A stretch of 64,000 nucleotides of DNA. It comes from an uncultured Myxococcales bacterium (GTDB taxonomy: Bacteria > Myxococcota_A > Polyangia > Polyangiales > Polyangiaceae). The DNA is taken from positions 67,171 through 131,170 of the forward strand of contig CALFEQ010000029.1 of assembly GCA_937949945.1 (NCBI GenBank). The letters run 5' to 3'. The position numbers and the translations under genes were made by a program. The notes under the pieces were generated by a model. The model searched no databases. It was not told the origin of the DNA and saw only the letters and a list, made by a program, of their open reading frames with translations. Of this stretch, positions 1-7,620 are shown piece after piece; within the stretch, counting starts at the first letter, position 1, and every line of letters begins with the position of its first letter.

Positions 1-1289
1 GTCTTCTGCGCGAGCTTCGCGGCGAGCGAGATGTTGCCGCGAGCCGCGCGGAGGAGGTTCGCGTAGTAGTTGCTCTCGAAGCGCGCCTTCGCCTCTCGGT
101 ACGAGAGGATCGGAGGGTTCTTCTCTTCGTTGCCCGCGTTCGTCGCGGCGGTGAGCTGGATGTGCTCGGCCTCGATGACGTTCGTCGGCGCGAGGAGGAC
201 GGCCGCCTCGAGCACGTTCACGAGCTCGCGGACGTTGCCGGGCCAGCTGTACTCGAGCAGCTTCTGGAACGCGGCCGAGCTCAGGCGCGGCGTGGTCTCT
301 CGCCGGTCGCGCGCAGTGATGATCGAAAGGTGGTGCGCGATGAGTGGCGCCAGGTCCTCGATCCGCTCGCGCAGCGGCGGGATGTGCACGTGACAGACGC
401 GGAGCCGATAGAACAGATCCTGGCGGAACTTGCCGGCGCGGACCTCGTCCTCGAGGTTCCGGTTCGTCGCGGTCACGACACGGACCGCGACCTTGCGGGG
501 CTCGTTCGAACCGAGGCGGGTGACCTCGCCGCGCTCGAGCACGCGCAGGAGCTTCGGCTGGAGCGTCAACGGCATCTCGCCGATCTCGTCGAGGAAGAGC
601 GTGCCGTTGTTCGCGGCCTCGAACGCCCCCATTCGCGACGCCACTGCGCCGGTGAAGGCGCCTCGCACGTACCCGAAGAGCTCCGCCTCGAACAGCGACT
701 CGGGGATCGCCGAGCAGTTGAGCGCCACGAAGGGCGCATTCGCGCGCGGGCTCGAGTAGTGGAGCGCGCGGGCGACGAGCTCCTTGCCCGTGCCGCTCTC
801 GCCCGTGATGCTGACGGCGGCAGGCGACGACGCGATCCTGTTCAACGTCTCGAGCAGGTCGCGGATGGCGACGCTGCGCCCGACGATCATGTCGGTCTTG
901 CGGCGCCACTTCCCCACGGACGGCGGCGGCTCCGACGGGTCGCGCGTCGTGGCGTTCGGCGGAGGCGGCAAGCCGAGGAGCTGCTCGAGCAACGCGCGGA
1001 GCACCGGAGCCGAAGGCTTCGGCAGCCACGACACCGGCTTCACCGACGTCGGCAACGACGGGCAACAGGCGATGATTGGCGTGCTCGACGGGACGAAACG
1101 GCCGATCCCCTCGGCGTCCGTGGAGAGGATGACCGCCGCCGCCCGTTCGAGCGTGCCGGCGTTCGCTTCGAGGTTCGTCGGAGGGACGAGCGCACAGGAC
1201 CAGCCGGCGCTCGTGACGATCTGCTTCAGCGTCTCCGCATCCGTGCCGGTACCGACCACGGCCACGCTTCTGTTCGCGGTGGCTTCCAT
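1..1289 (-). CDS. Sigma-54-dependent AAA+ transcriptional activator (C-terminus outside window)
   Basis: Activators of this family use ATP to open promoters bound by sigma-54 RNA polymerase. The first 429 residues are visible. Residues 1-105 resemble a receiver domain without a phospho-acceptor: the strand that should end in Asp reads AAVILSTDAE, and only the late Lys-Pro (LPKPS, about 90) is kept. The AAA+ domain follows, with Walker A GESGTGKE (163-170), the sigma-54 contact loop GAFTGA (210-215) and Walker B TLFLDEIGE (about 230-238). The last residues, NISLAAKLAQK, begin a Fis-type helix-turn-helix that the window edge cuts. ATG at 1289 keeps the whole N-terminal domain. The gene is divergent from the lipoprotein at 1425, 135 bp away. 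Family assignment is firm; input signal and targets are unknown. Confidence 0.93.
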   Translation of the reverse strand, partial: MEATANRSVAVVGTGTDAETLKQIVTSAGWSCALVPPTNLEANAGTLERAAAVILSTDAEGIGRFVPSSTPIIACCPSLPTSVKPVSWLPKPSAPVLRALLEQLLGLPPPPNATTRDPSEPPPSVGKWRRKTDMIVGRSVAIRDLLETLNRIASSPAAVSITGESGTGKELVARALHYSSPRANAPFVALNCSAIPESLFEAELFGYVRGAFTGAVASRMGAFEAANNGTLFLDEIGEMPLTLQPKLLRVLERGEVTRLGSNEPRKVAVRVVTATNRNLEDEVRAGKFRQDLFYRLRVCHVHIPPLRERIEDLAPLIAHHLSIITARDRRETTPRLSSAAFQKLLEYSWPGNVRELVNVLEAAVLLAPTNVIEAEHIQLTAATNAGNEEKNPPILSYREAKARFESNYYANLLRAARGNISLAAKLAQK

Positions 1290-1424
1290 CCGGACAGCAT
1301 GTAGAGGCTACGCCAAGTCGCGCAGCAGGATCTACTCCGTGCTTTCGAAGCATGACGTGATCGACGGAGCTCCGCTCGTGCCGGGCGATGGAATTCGTCG
1401 CGGCGATCGGTTAACGGAAAGACG

Positions 1425-2036
1425 ATGTTTCGAGCTCGTCATGCCTTCACGGTCGCTGCGCTCTTCGGCATCCTCGCCGCGTGCGAGGACAAGACGACCG
1501 ATGCTCCGCCGCCCTCGTCGTCGCCCGACGGCGGTGACGTGACGGACGCCGGCGACGACGCCCTCGAAGAAGACGACAGCGGTCGCATCCCCCCTCAGCC
1601 GAGGCCCGACGCAGCGCCGCCGGAGGAGGTCCCGCTCGGCAAGTGCGTGCTCACGATCGACGGCGAGCGCTTCGAGCAGAACCCGGCGCCCGGCCAGCCC
1701 GGCGCACCGCGCGCGCAGTCGGCCAACACCGCCCTCGGTACGAGCCTCACGATCCACTGCGGCGCGATCGACGGCGCCGACGTCCACATCACGCGCTTCG
1801 TCGCTCGCCCGGTCAACGGCACGGGCCTCCACGTCGCGGGCGAGAACACCTTCGCCTGCAACGCGACGTACACGAAGAACGACCACGAGCTGAGCGCGCC
1901 GCGTGACCGGTGCGGGACGCTCTACGTCACGTCGATCAGCGAGACGCAGGTCGCGGGCGGCTTCGAGTTCACCGTCGACGAGGGGGAGACGACGGTGAAG
2001 GGAGCGTTCAACGTGGAGGTGGAGGCGGTGGAGTGA
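1425..2036 (+). CDS. Hypothetical lipoprotein
   Basis: A 203-residue exported protein with a short basic N-terminus, a hydrophobic stretch and a lipobox (GILAAC) that makes Cys19 or so the lipidated residue. A low-complexity Asp/Gly/Pro linker (to about residue 70) separates the anchor from a compact domain. That domain has four Cys (GKCVLTI, IHCGAID, FACNATY, DRCGTLY), which could form two disulfides. I recognise no family. A GGAAAG ribosome-binding sequence lies just upstream of the ATG at 1425. It is divergently arranged with the sigma-54 activator, so a regulatory link is possible but not shown. Confidence 0.8.
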   Translation: MFRARHAFTVAALFGILAACEDKTTDAPPPSSSPDGGDVTDAGDDALEEDDSGRIPPQPRPDAAPPEEVPLGKCVLTIDGERFEQNPAPGQPGAPRAQSANTALGTSLTIHCGAIDGADVHITRFVARPVNGTGLHVAGENTFACNATYTKNDHELSAPRDRCGTLYVTSISETQVAGGFEFTVDEGETTVKGAFNVEVEAVE

Positions 2037-2040
2037 CGAG

Positions 2041-2056
2041 AGGCTCCAGGCTCCAG
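2041..2056. repeat. Heptamer array (AGGCTCC)2, left arm of an inverted pair
   Basis: Two exact AGGCTCC units plus AG begin five bases after the upstream stop codon. The array is the reverse complement of the (GGAGCCT)3 array at 2268-2288, giving a 15-bp inverted repeat (CTGGAGCCTGGAGCC) around about 210 bp. An imperfect hairpin (GTGAGG/CCTCAC, 2060-2081) and an AGTCCTCAG motif follow. The same pieces recur at 3696-3894. Confidence 0.85.
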
Positions 2057-2143
2057 TTTGTGAGGCCTTCGCAGACCTCACCTCCACCTTCAGTCAGTCC
2101 TCAGTCTCAGCAGAACGTTTTCGATAGCTGATGAAAAAGCCGC

Positions 2144-2175
2144 CAGCCGCCGGCGTCGTGCCGGACGGTGGCGGC
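2144..2175 (-). terminator. Rho-independent terminator of the DUF362 gene
   Basis: Read on the minus strand, the arms GCCGCCA (2175-2169 side) and TGGCGGC (2155-2149) enclose further CCG/CGG and CGGC/GCCG pairings, and five T residues follow at once (2148-2144). It lies about 120 bases downstream of the DUF362 stop codon, in the right orientation. The T run is short, but runs of T are rare in this genome, so the call is fairly strong. Confidence 0.75.
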
Positions 2176-2267
2176 TTCGTCGTTCCTCGGCCCAAGCCGA
2201 GCCTCCGGTGGCGATGGGGACCGCGGAAGCGAGAGAGCCGTTCGGGTAACCGGGAGCTGACCCTACT

Positions 2268-2288
2268 GGAGCCTGGAGCCTGGAGCCT
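2268..2288. repeat. Heptamer array (GGAGCCT)3, right arm of an inverted pair
   Basis: Three exact GGAGCCT units stop five bases before the DUF362 stop codon. The inverted partner is at 2041-2056. Further copies of the unit lie at 3751-3774, 3874-3894 and 19565-19592, always between genes. Confidence 0.9.
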
Positions 2289-2293
2289 CCCCG

Positions 2294-3577
2294 TCAGGGA
2301 TGCTGCACGCTCTCGCGGCGGCGCTTGCGGGCCTTGAGCTCGGGCGACTCCGCGACGGCCATGCCGATGAGGCGCATGCCCTCGAGGAAGTGCTTCACGC
2401 CCATCGCGACGAGCTCGGGGTTCGCGGCGCCGACGTCGGGGAAGCCGCGCTCGTCGACCGGGACCTTGCCCCAGTTCGCGAAGAGCTTGCCCCACGGGCT
2501 CTCGAGCACCGGCGCCATCTTCTCCTTCGCGAAGCGCGGGTACCAGAACATGTCGTGGTACGCGACGCTCGCGACGTAGGCCCACGGCGCGAGCCAGGTC
2601 TTGAGCGACCACTCCACCGGCTTCTTCAGCGGGCCCCAGTAGATGCGGTGCTGGTTCTTCGACGCGAACGTCATCTGCTTGAACGGTCCGTCGAAGTGCC
2701 AGTTCTCGTTCGCCGCCTCGACGTCGCCGACGATCTGGATGTCGCGCGGGTCGCCGCAGCCGAGCCCCGCGTCGTGCGCGAGGCGGATGAACTTGCAGTC
2801 CTTCAGCGGGTCGAAGCCCATGAGCTTCGCCGCCACGGCGTCGATCGCGACCTGGTCCTGCGACGCGAGGATGATGTCCTTCGTGTACGGCACCATGCAG
2901 CGCGGGCCCGGCCCGTCGCCCGCGAAGGTCCCGTCCATGACCGCGAAGATCCCCTTGTGGATCTTCTTCTGGATCATGAGCAGGTCGACGAGGGTTTCGT
3001 GGATGACCGGGTGCGTCCAGTGCCGGTGCTCGTTCAGCAGACCGCCGAATGCGTTCTTCATCGCGCCCGTCGTCGTCGTGAAGACGTGCGTCTTCACCGT
3101 CGGCAGGTGGATGATGTTCTCGCCGATGAAGCGCTTCGGGATCGAGAAGCCCTTCGGGTAGACCTCGTTGAGGCAGAGGAACTTCTTCGTCAGGTCACCG
3201 ACGGCGTCGCGGATGTCGATCCACTCCTGGCCCTCGTAGAGGTGGATGTTGCGGATCCCGTGCGCCTGGACGACGTCGATCTGCTTGTTCTCACGCTCGC
3301 CGAGGTGCGCGTCGATGACGACGGTACGGTTGTGGCAGGCGTGGATGAGGTTCGGATCGTAGCCGTCCTTCTTCATCGCCCGGATGACCCCGTCGAGCTG
3401 CCACGGCGTGGTCGACGAGCTCGGGTAGAAGAAGTGCCAAGAGATGTTGACCTTCAGGGCCGTGTCCGCGCTCTTGTCGATGACGTCCTGGTACCGAGCC
3501 AGGTTCATCAGGCGGTGGTAGTCCTCGAGCACGGTGGCGGGCTTCGTCTTGATGACGGCGACGACGGACTTGGACAT
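2294..3577 (-). CDS. DUF362 domain-containing protein
   Basis: A 427-residue protein of the DUF362 family, whose biochemical role is not established. Typical features are the LKVNISWHFFYP-type N-terminal strand, a HLPTVKTH segment in the middle and the C-terminal pattern DAVAAKLMGFDP followed by GLGCGDPRDIQIVG. I see no signal peptide or membrane segment, so it is probably cytoplasmic. ATG at 3577 (MSKSVVAVIK) is preferred over the upstream in-frame ATG, because the 39 extra residues are low-complexity and unlike the family. It stands alone: the next gene upstream on this strand is about 395 bp away. A terminator-like hairpin with T5 lies downstream at 2144-2175. Confidence 0.85.
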   Translation of the reverse strand: MSKSVVAVIKTKPATVLEDYHRLMNLARYQDVIDKSADTALKVNISWHFFYPSSSTTPWQLDGVIRAMKKDGYDPNLIHACHNRTVVIDAHLGERENKQIDVVQAHGIRNIHLYEGQEWIDIRDAVGDLTKKFLCLNEVYPKGFSIPKRFIGENIIHLPTVKTHVFTTTTGAMKNAFGGLLNEHRHWTHPVIHETLVDLLMIQKKIHKGIFAVMDGTFAGDGPGPRCMVPYTKDIILASQDQVAIDAVAAKLMGFDPLKDCKFIRLAHDAGLGCGDPRDIQIVGDVEAANENWHFDGPFKQMTFASKNQHRIYWGPLKKPVEWSLKTWLAPWAYVASVAYHDMFWYPRFAKEKMAPVLESPWGKLFANWGKVPVDERGFPDVGAANPELVAMGVKHFLEGMRLIGMAVAESPELKARKRRRESVQHP

Positions 3578-3695
3578 GGGGCCGAGATCTTGGGGACGGG
3601 TAGTTCGGTTGTGTAGCCTCCCTCGCGGCGAACGGTCGCGAGAGGGCGGTGAACGGTCGAAAGCGGTGTAGCTCGGCCTGGGGTGGGAGTCCACC

Positions 3696-3720
3696 CGGGT
3701 GAGGCCTTCGGCCTCACCCG
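3696..3720. repeat. Perfect 11-bp hairpin with a 3-base loop
   Basis: CGGGTGAGGCC and GGCCTCACCCG pair perfectly across the loop TTC. No T run follows on either strand, so it is not a textbook terminator. It lies about 250 bases downstream of the DUF1501-like operon and could still stop or stabilise that transcript. A degenerate copy (GTGAGG...CCTCAC, 2060-2081) lies beside the first heptamer array, so the hairpin belongs to the same repeat family. Confidence 0.85.
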
Positions 3721-3750
3721 GAGTCCTCAGTCCTCAGCAGGAGAGGCTAA

Positions 3751-3774
3751 AGGCTCCGGGCTCCAGGCTCCAGG
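3751..3774. repeat. Heptamer array AGGCTCC/GGGCTCC/AGGCTCC, left arm
   Basis: Three units, the middle one with a single change, followed by AGG. The array is inverted relative to (GGAGCCT)3 at 3874-3894, enclosing about 99 bp. The adjacent AGTCCTCAGTCCTCAGCAG stretch (about 3722-3740) echoes 2095-2110. Confidence 0.85.
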
Positions 3775-3873
3775 AGCTCGCGCGAGTACGAGCGTGGACC
3801 TCGAATTCTTCTTGGTGTGCGTCGTCACTCGAAGGAGCCCCAAGCTGAGTTCCCCCTGATTTGCCCCCAAACT

Positions 3874-3894
3874 GGAGCCTGGAGCCTGGAGCCT
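3874..3894. repeat. Heptamer array (GGAGCCT)3, right arm
   Basis: Three exact units preceded by CT, identical to the array at 2268-2288. It lies about 80 bases from the stop codon of the DUF1501-like gene. Confidence 0.9.
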
Positions 3895-3972
3895 CGTGAC
3901 GAGCGGTCCAAACGCGCGGCACTCGGACCCCGTATCGAGCAGTGAGACCTGACCTGAGCCGAGGACGCAGCG

Positions 3973-5529
3973 TCAGCTCCGAAGCGCGAATTGCATCGGT
4001 GCCGCACCCGCGACGTCGGGGAAGCGATCGCAGAGGGCGTCCGGGATCTCGAGCGCGCGCATGATCGTGCGCCAGACGTGCTTGCCGGCGACGCGTCCCT
4101 CGTTGGTGCCGAAGCCGGGGCCCGGCGCGCCCGTGACGAGATCGGGCGCGTGGTAGCTGTAGTCGTGCCCCTCGCCGGCGTCGCCGGCGACGCGGATGTC
4201 GCCGAAGTATCCGCCGCGGATCTTGCCGCCGGCGAGGATGACGGTGTTCTTGCCCGCGTTGCCGTAGGAGTCGGCCTTCGCCTCGCGCGACCCGTCGACG
4301 CAGAAGACGGCGATGACGGTGCGGTCGAAGATGTTCGCCTCCTTCAGCTTCTGGATCATGCGCGCGAGCGGGAGCGAGATCTGCTGCGCCATCGTGCGGA
4401 CGAGCGACTCCGGCCGCCCGCCGTGGAAGTCGACGTAGTCGAACTCCACCGCGACGGAGCGGACGAGATCGTTCGTGACGAGCTTCGTCACGACGCCGAG
4501 CGACTCCCAGATCTGCGCCTTCACCGGTCCGCCCGCGACCTGGTCCGGCACGCCCTCCTTCCAGAAGGCGATCTCCTCCGGCGTCAGGCGCGGGTTGATG
4601 ATGCGCGGGTTGGGGTCGTGCAGCGAGCGGCGCGACGCGGCGACCTTACTGACGTGATCGTCCTTGACCGCCTCCGAGAACCTCCGCTTCTCGAGGAAGC
4701 GCCGGTCGACGCGATCGAGGACGCGCACGAAAGCGTCCGCCTGCTCCGCGGTGTCGAGCACGCGGAGGTCCTCCACCTTCTCTGGGAACGCGGCGTAGAC
4801 GGCGTCGAGCGACTGCAACCGATCGAGCTCCGCGTTCGGCAGCCCCGCCGCGAAGTGATAGGCCGTGTGGATCGACCGGCTGATGCCCTTGAAGGCGAAG
4901 CCGTTGTGGACGCTGCCGTCGATCTGCTTCTGGTGGTAGTTGTGGATCGTCGCCGGCGTGGGCGTCGACGAGTAGTAGGCCTCGCAGCCCTGCGGGAAGT
5001 TCGCGACGGGGTCGAGCGAGAACATCGGCATCTTGCCGCCCGTCTGGCTGTACGAGCGACCGGGCGAGCGCATCGGGTTCGCCGCCTCGTGGCCGTGGAT
5101 CTCCCCGACCGCCACCTCGCAGCAGTCGATCATCGCGATGTTGTCGAGGTGCGGCGCCAGCGCGGCCGAGTCCCTCGTCAGGTACACGTCCGTGCCGTTC
5201 ACGACGTGCTTCTGGAGCTCGTCGCCGCTCGCGAAGACGGCGCACTGGTTGGTGGACGAGCCGCGACGGAGGTTGGTGTGCGTCGCGAGCCCGGGCGCCA
5301 CCATCACGTGCCCGTGGTCCCACTGATCGCGCAGGTCGATCTCGATGAAGTACGTCGGGCGCTTCGACTGCGCCTCGTCCGCGTACGCGACGCCCCCGGC
5401 GACCTCGTCGCACGCGTAGCGCAGGGCGCGGTCGGCGCCGAGCGCGCCGAGCACGGCCGCCATCCCCTTGAGGAACTGGCGCCGCTGGATGGGGCTCATG
5501 CGCTCGATCTCGTAGAGCTTCTTCCTCAC
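3973..5529 (-). CDS. Tat-exported DUF1501-like protein
   Basis: A 518-residue protein with a twin-arginine signal (RRQFLKG, about residues 16-22) followed by a hydrophobic stretch, so probably exported folded. The body resembles DUF1501 proteins, which are distant relatives of the alkaline phosphatase/sulfatase fold: FDRTVIAVFCVDGSRE, then a late GKNTVILAGGKIRGG segment that matches the family's GG-K-GG pattern. It has several Cys and His (DCCEVAVGEIHGHE) that could bind metal. It is the last gene of a three-gene operon; its ATG overlaps the upstream stop (ATGA, 5529-5526). In other bacteria DUF1501 genes often sit beside haem proteins, as here. Function is unknown and the family call is by pattern only. 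Confidence 0.7.
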   Translation of the reverse strand: MRKKLYEIERMSPIQRRQFLKGMAAVLGALGADRALRYACDEVAGGVAYADEAQSKRPTYFIEIDLRDQWDHGHVMVAPGLATHTNLRRGSSTNQCAVFASGDELQKHVVNGTDVYLTRDSAALAPHLDNIAMIDCCEVAVGEIHGHEAANPMRSPGRSYSQTGGKMPMFSLDPVANFPQGCEAYYSSTPTPATIHNYHQKQIDGSVHNGFAFKGISRSIHTAYHFAAGLPNAELDRLQSLDAVYAAFPEKVEDLRVLDTAEQADAFVRVLDRVDRRFLEKRRFSEAVKDDHVSKVAASRRSLHDPNPRIINPRLTPEEIAFWKEGVPDQVAGGPVKAQIWESLGVVTKLVTNDLVRSVAVEFDYVDFHGGRPESLVRTMAQQISLPLARMIQKLKEANIFDRTVIAVFCVDGSREAKADSYGNAGKNTVILAGGKIRGGYFGDIRVAGDAGEGHDYSYHAPDLVTGAPGPGFGTNEGRVAGKHVWRTIMRALEIPDALCDRFPDVAGAAPMQFALRS

Positions 5530-6773
5530 GGCTCACCCTCGCTCTGGCTCTGGTCCGCGGCGCTCGAAGCCTCGGCGACGTTCGTCGCGCTCACGACGGC
5601 GGCGACGACACGCGGATGCGAGAACGTCGCGACCGTGAGCGAGCCGAACGTCACCTTCGGCGGATCCCCCTTCTTGGCGCTCGAGGCGATCTCCTCGACC
5701 ACCTCCTTCGCGACCTCGACCGTCGGCGGGAGCCGCAGCGCGTACTCGAGCAGGTTGCCGACCTGACACGGCACGAACATGGGGCTCTCCGCGAGGACCT
5801 TCGCGGCCTCGCCGAGATCCCTCACCGCGCGGCCGAGCATCTGGCTCTTGTCCGTCTTGGCCTCCGCGGGGTCTTGGAGGTGCGACGCGAAGAGGCCGTC
5901 CACCGATCGACCGAGCTCGCCGTTCGGATCCTGGAGGCCCGTCGCGTCCTCGCGATAGAGCCCCGACGCATCGAAGCGGACGAAGAGCTGCGTGTGCCAG
6001 CCGAACTGGCTGTGGCACGCGTAGCACGCCGTGCCGTTGCCGAACTCGTCCGGCGGAGCGCCGGACTCGTCGGCCTGGCGATCGACCTGGAACATCGGGA
6101 TGAGCCTCGAGCGTTCGATGCGCGGCTCGACGTCCTCGCTCATCGGGTACTTCTGGCACGCGAACGCACGGAGCATCGTGCTCGCACGCGTGAGGTTGAA
6201 CCGGCTGGCGCGGCTCACCATGAAGGCGCGCGTGCCGAGCACGCCGGCCGTGAACGGCGCGCCCGTGTCGCATTCGCGCTTCGCGCCGTTCGCGTCGACG
6301 CAGTAGTCCGCGGTGAGGATCGTCGAGAGCGGCAGGTCTTCGCGAGCGACGTGCTCGGCGAGGTTGCCGGGCAGATCGAAGTCGATGCCGTCGCGGCTCC
6401 CGCTGACGGAGAGCTTCTGCGAGATCAGCCGGCGCGCCGCGCGCGGGAACGCAGCCTCCTTCGTCCAGGCCTCGAGCATCGGGGCGATCGCGTCGAACTT
6501 CTTCTCGTCGATCGCGGCGAGCTCCTCGGGCTCGAGCTCGCGCGAGACGAGATACGGCGCGAGCTGGCGCATGTACGCGCGCAGGTCCTCCGCGGTGAAC
6601 GCCTCCGTCGGATCGACCTCCTCGCCTCCGTTCGAGACGGTCCGCCGCTGGAAGGAGCCGTCCGGCGTTCCACCGCACGCCGGACCGAGGAGCGCGGCGC
6701 CCACGGCGAGCGTCGTCGCGGCGGCGAGCGCGCCGGTGGCTCGAGCCTTCGAGAGCAGCGCGTCGAGCTTCAT
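5526..6773 (-). CDS. Predicted c-type haem lipoprotein (CYACH)
   Basis: 415 residues. The N-terminus (MKLDALLSKARATG, hydrophobic stretch, LLGPAC) is a lipoprotein signal. One covalent haem motif, CYACH, lies in the middle, preceded by the FNLTRASTMLRAFACQKYP segment. This resembles the planctomycete-type DUF1592/DUF1588 proteins, where a Cys-rich region precedes the haem site. An SSAADQSQSEGEP tail ends the protein. ATG at 6773 was chosen because it opens the signal peptide and overlaps the upstream stop (ATGA). The downstream stop also overlaps the DUF1501-like start, so the three proteins are translationally coupled and may form one complex. Electron donor and acceptor are unknown. Confidence 0.75.
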   Translation of the reverse strand: MKLDALLSKARATGALAAATTLAVGAALLGPACGGTPDGSFQRRTVSNGGEEVDPTEAFTAEDLRAYMRQLAPYLVSRELEPEELAAIDEKKFDAIAPMLEAWTKEAAFPRAARRLISQKLSVSGSRDGIDFDLPGNLAEHVAREDLPLSTILTADYCVDANGAKRECDTGAPFTAGVLGTRAFMVSRASRFNLTRASTMLRAFACQKYPMSEDVEPRIERSRLIPMFQVDRQADESGAPPDEFGNGTACYACHSQFGWHTQLFVRFDASGLYREDATGLQDPNGELGRSVDGLFASHLQDPAEAKTDKSQMLGRAVRDLGEAAKVLAESPMFVPCQVGNLLEYALRLPPTVEVAKEVVEEIASSAKKGDPPKVTFGSLTVATFSHPRVVAAVVSATNVAEASSAADQSQSEGEP

Positions 6774-7360
6774 CGGGCCACGAACTCCAGGGCGGAGAGG
6801 ACCGCGAGGCAGACGACCTGGTACTGCGACTCGCTGTCGAGCGCGCTCGCCGCGATCGCCTCTTCGACGGCGGCGCGGTCTTCCTTCGTGACCTCGCGCC
6901 CCCACGCGGCGAGGACGAGGGCGTCGAGGTGCTCGGGCAGCGCGGGGTAACGCTCGCGCATGGCCGGCGACGCGCAGACGGGCTTGAGCGCCTTGACCCA
7001 CGTGGTGATGCGGCTCGCCGACCACGTGAGGTCGGGCTTGAGGCCGCTCGCGTAGTCGTGGTCACCGAGATCGAACCGGCGCGCGCGCAGGTCGGCGAGG
7101 ATCGGATCGTCGGTGGAGACGCCGGCGACGCGCGCCACCTTCTCGAGCCGCACGTCGAACGGCAAGAGCGCGAGATCGGGGGTGTACTCGAAAGCGCCTT
7201 CGGGGCGCTCGACACGGTCGCCGGAGGACGTCGGCGTCTCCGACTCCTTGGATCGGTTCTTCAGCGACGACGGGTCCTCGTCGGCGGCGCAGCCGCCGAG
7301 AACGGCCGCGGCGAGCGCGAGCGTCAGCGCCGTCGAGCGCACGAGGAGAGAGCGAGCCAT
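6770..7360 (-). CDS. Hypothetical lipoprotein, first gene of haem/DUF1501 operon
   Basis: 196 residues. MARSLLVRSTALTLALAAAV leads to the lipobox LGGC, then a Ser/Glu-rich linker and a helical domain ending SALEFVAR. Two Cys in the mature part (PVCASP and QVVCLAV) could pair. I recognise no family; the C-terminal helices resemble the all-helical part of cytochrome-associated DUF1585/1588 proteins only loosely. Start 7360 opens a standard signal peptide; the longer upstream frame adds Arg-rich noise. Its stop overlaps the next start (ATGA, 6773-6770). It is divergent from addB, with about 260 bp between the starts, where I see no clear promoter. Confidence 0.7.
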   Translation of the reverse strand: MARSLLVRSTALTLALAAAVLGGCAADEDPSSLKNRSKESETPTSSGDRVERPEGAFEYTPDLALLPFDVRLEKVARVAGVSTDDPILADLRARRFDLGDHDYASGLKPDLTWSASRITTWVKALKPVCASPAMRERYPALPEHLDALVLAAWGREVTKEDRAAVEEAIAASALDSESQYQVVCLAVLSALEFVAR

Positions 7361-7620
7361 CTCGAATTGCGCACCGAAGCAAATGACCGGCCATCGCACC
7401 ACCGCGTACCTCGGCCGATCCGCGATGCTGGCCGCGCGACGTTTCGCGAAAGGATCCCGCAGGTTGCGCGCCGCTCGGAGGCGTTGCGCAAAGGGGAGCA
7501 CATCGGCCCCCGAACGGCGTGGTGCCTCCATCCCCCACCGCGGTCCGCGCGCGGTGCCCGCCGCCCACACTGGATCGGCCACCCGTGACGGCTGTTCGGG
7601 AGCCGTGTATGGGAGGGGCG

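Larger units (their letters stand above)
3578..3972. other. 395-bp gap: repeats, no gene
   Basis: I see no coding potential here: frames are short and unlike any family. The gap contains the hairpin at 3696-3720, two AGTCCTCAG-type repeats at about 3721-3737, and the inverted heptamer arrays at 3751-3774 and 3874-3894. It separates two minus-strand transcription units, so it must hold the end of the upstream operon and the promoter of the DUF362 gene. I could not recognise a promoter. Confidence 0.7.

Noticed and set aside
162..1304. 380-residue plus-strand open frame
   Set aside because: It lies opposite the sigma-54 activator, and its Arg/Glu/Asp-rich sequence is the usual antisense shadow of a GC-rich gene.
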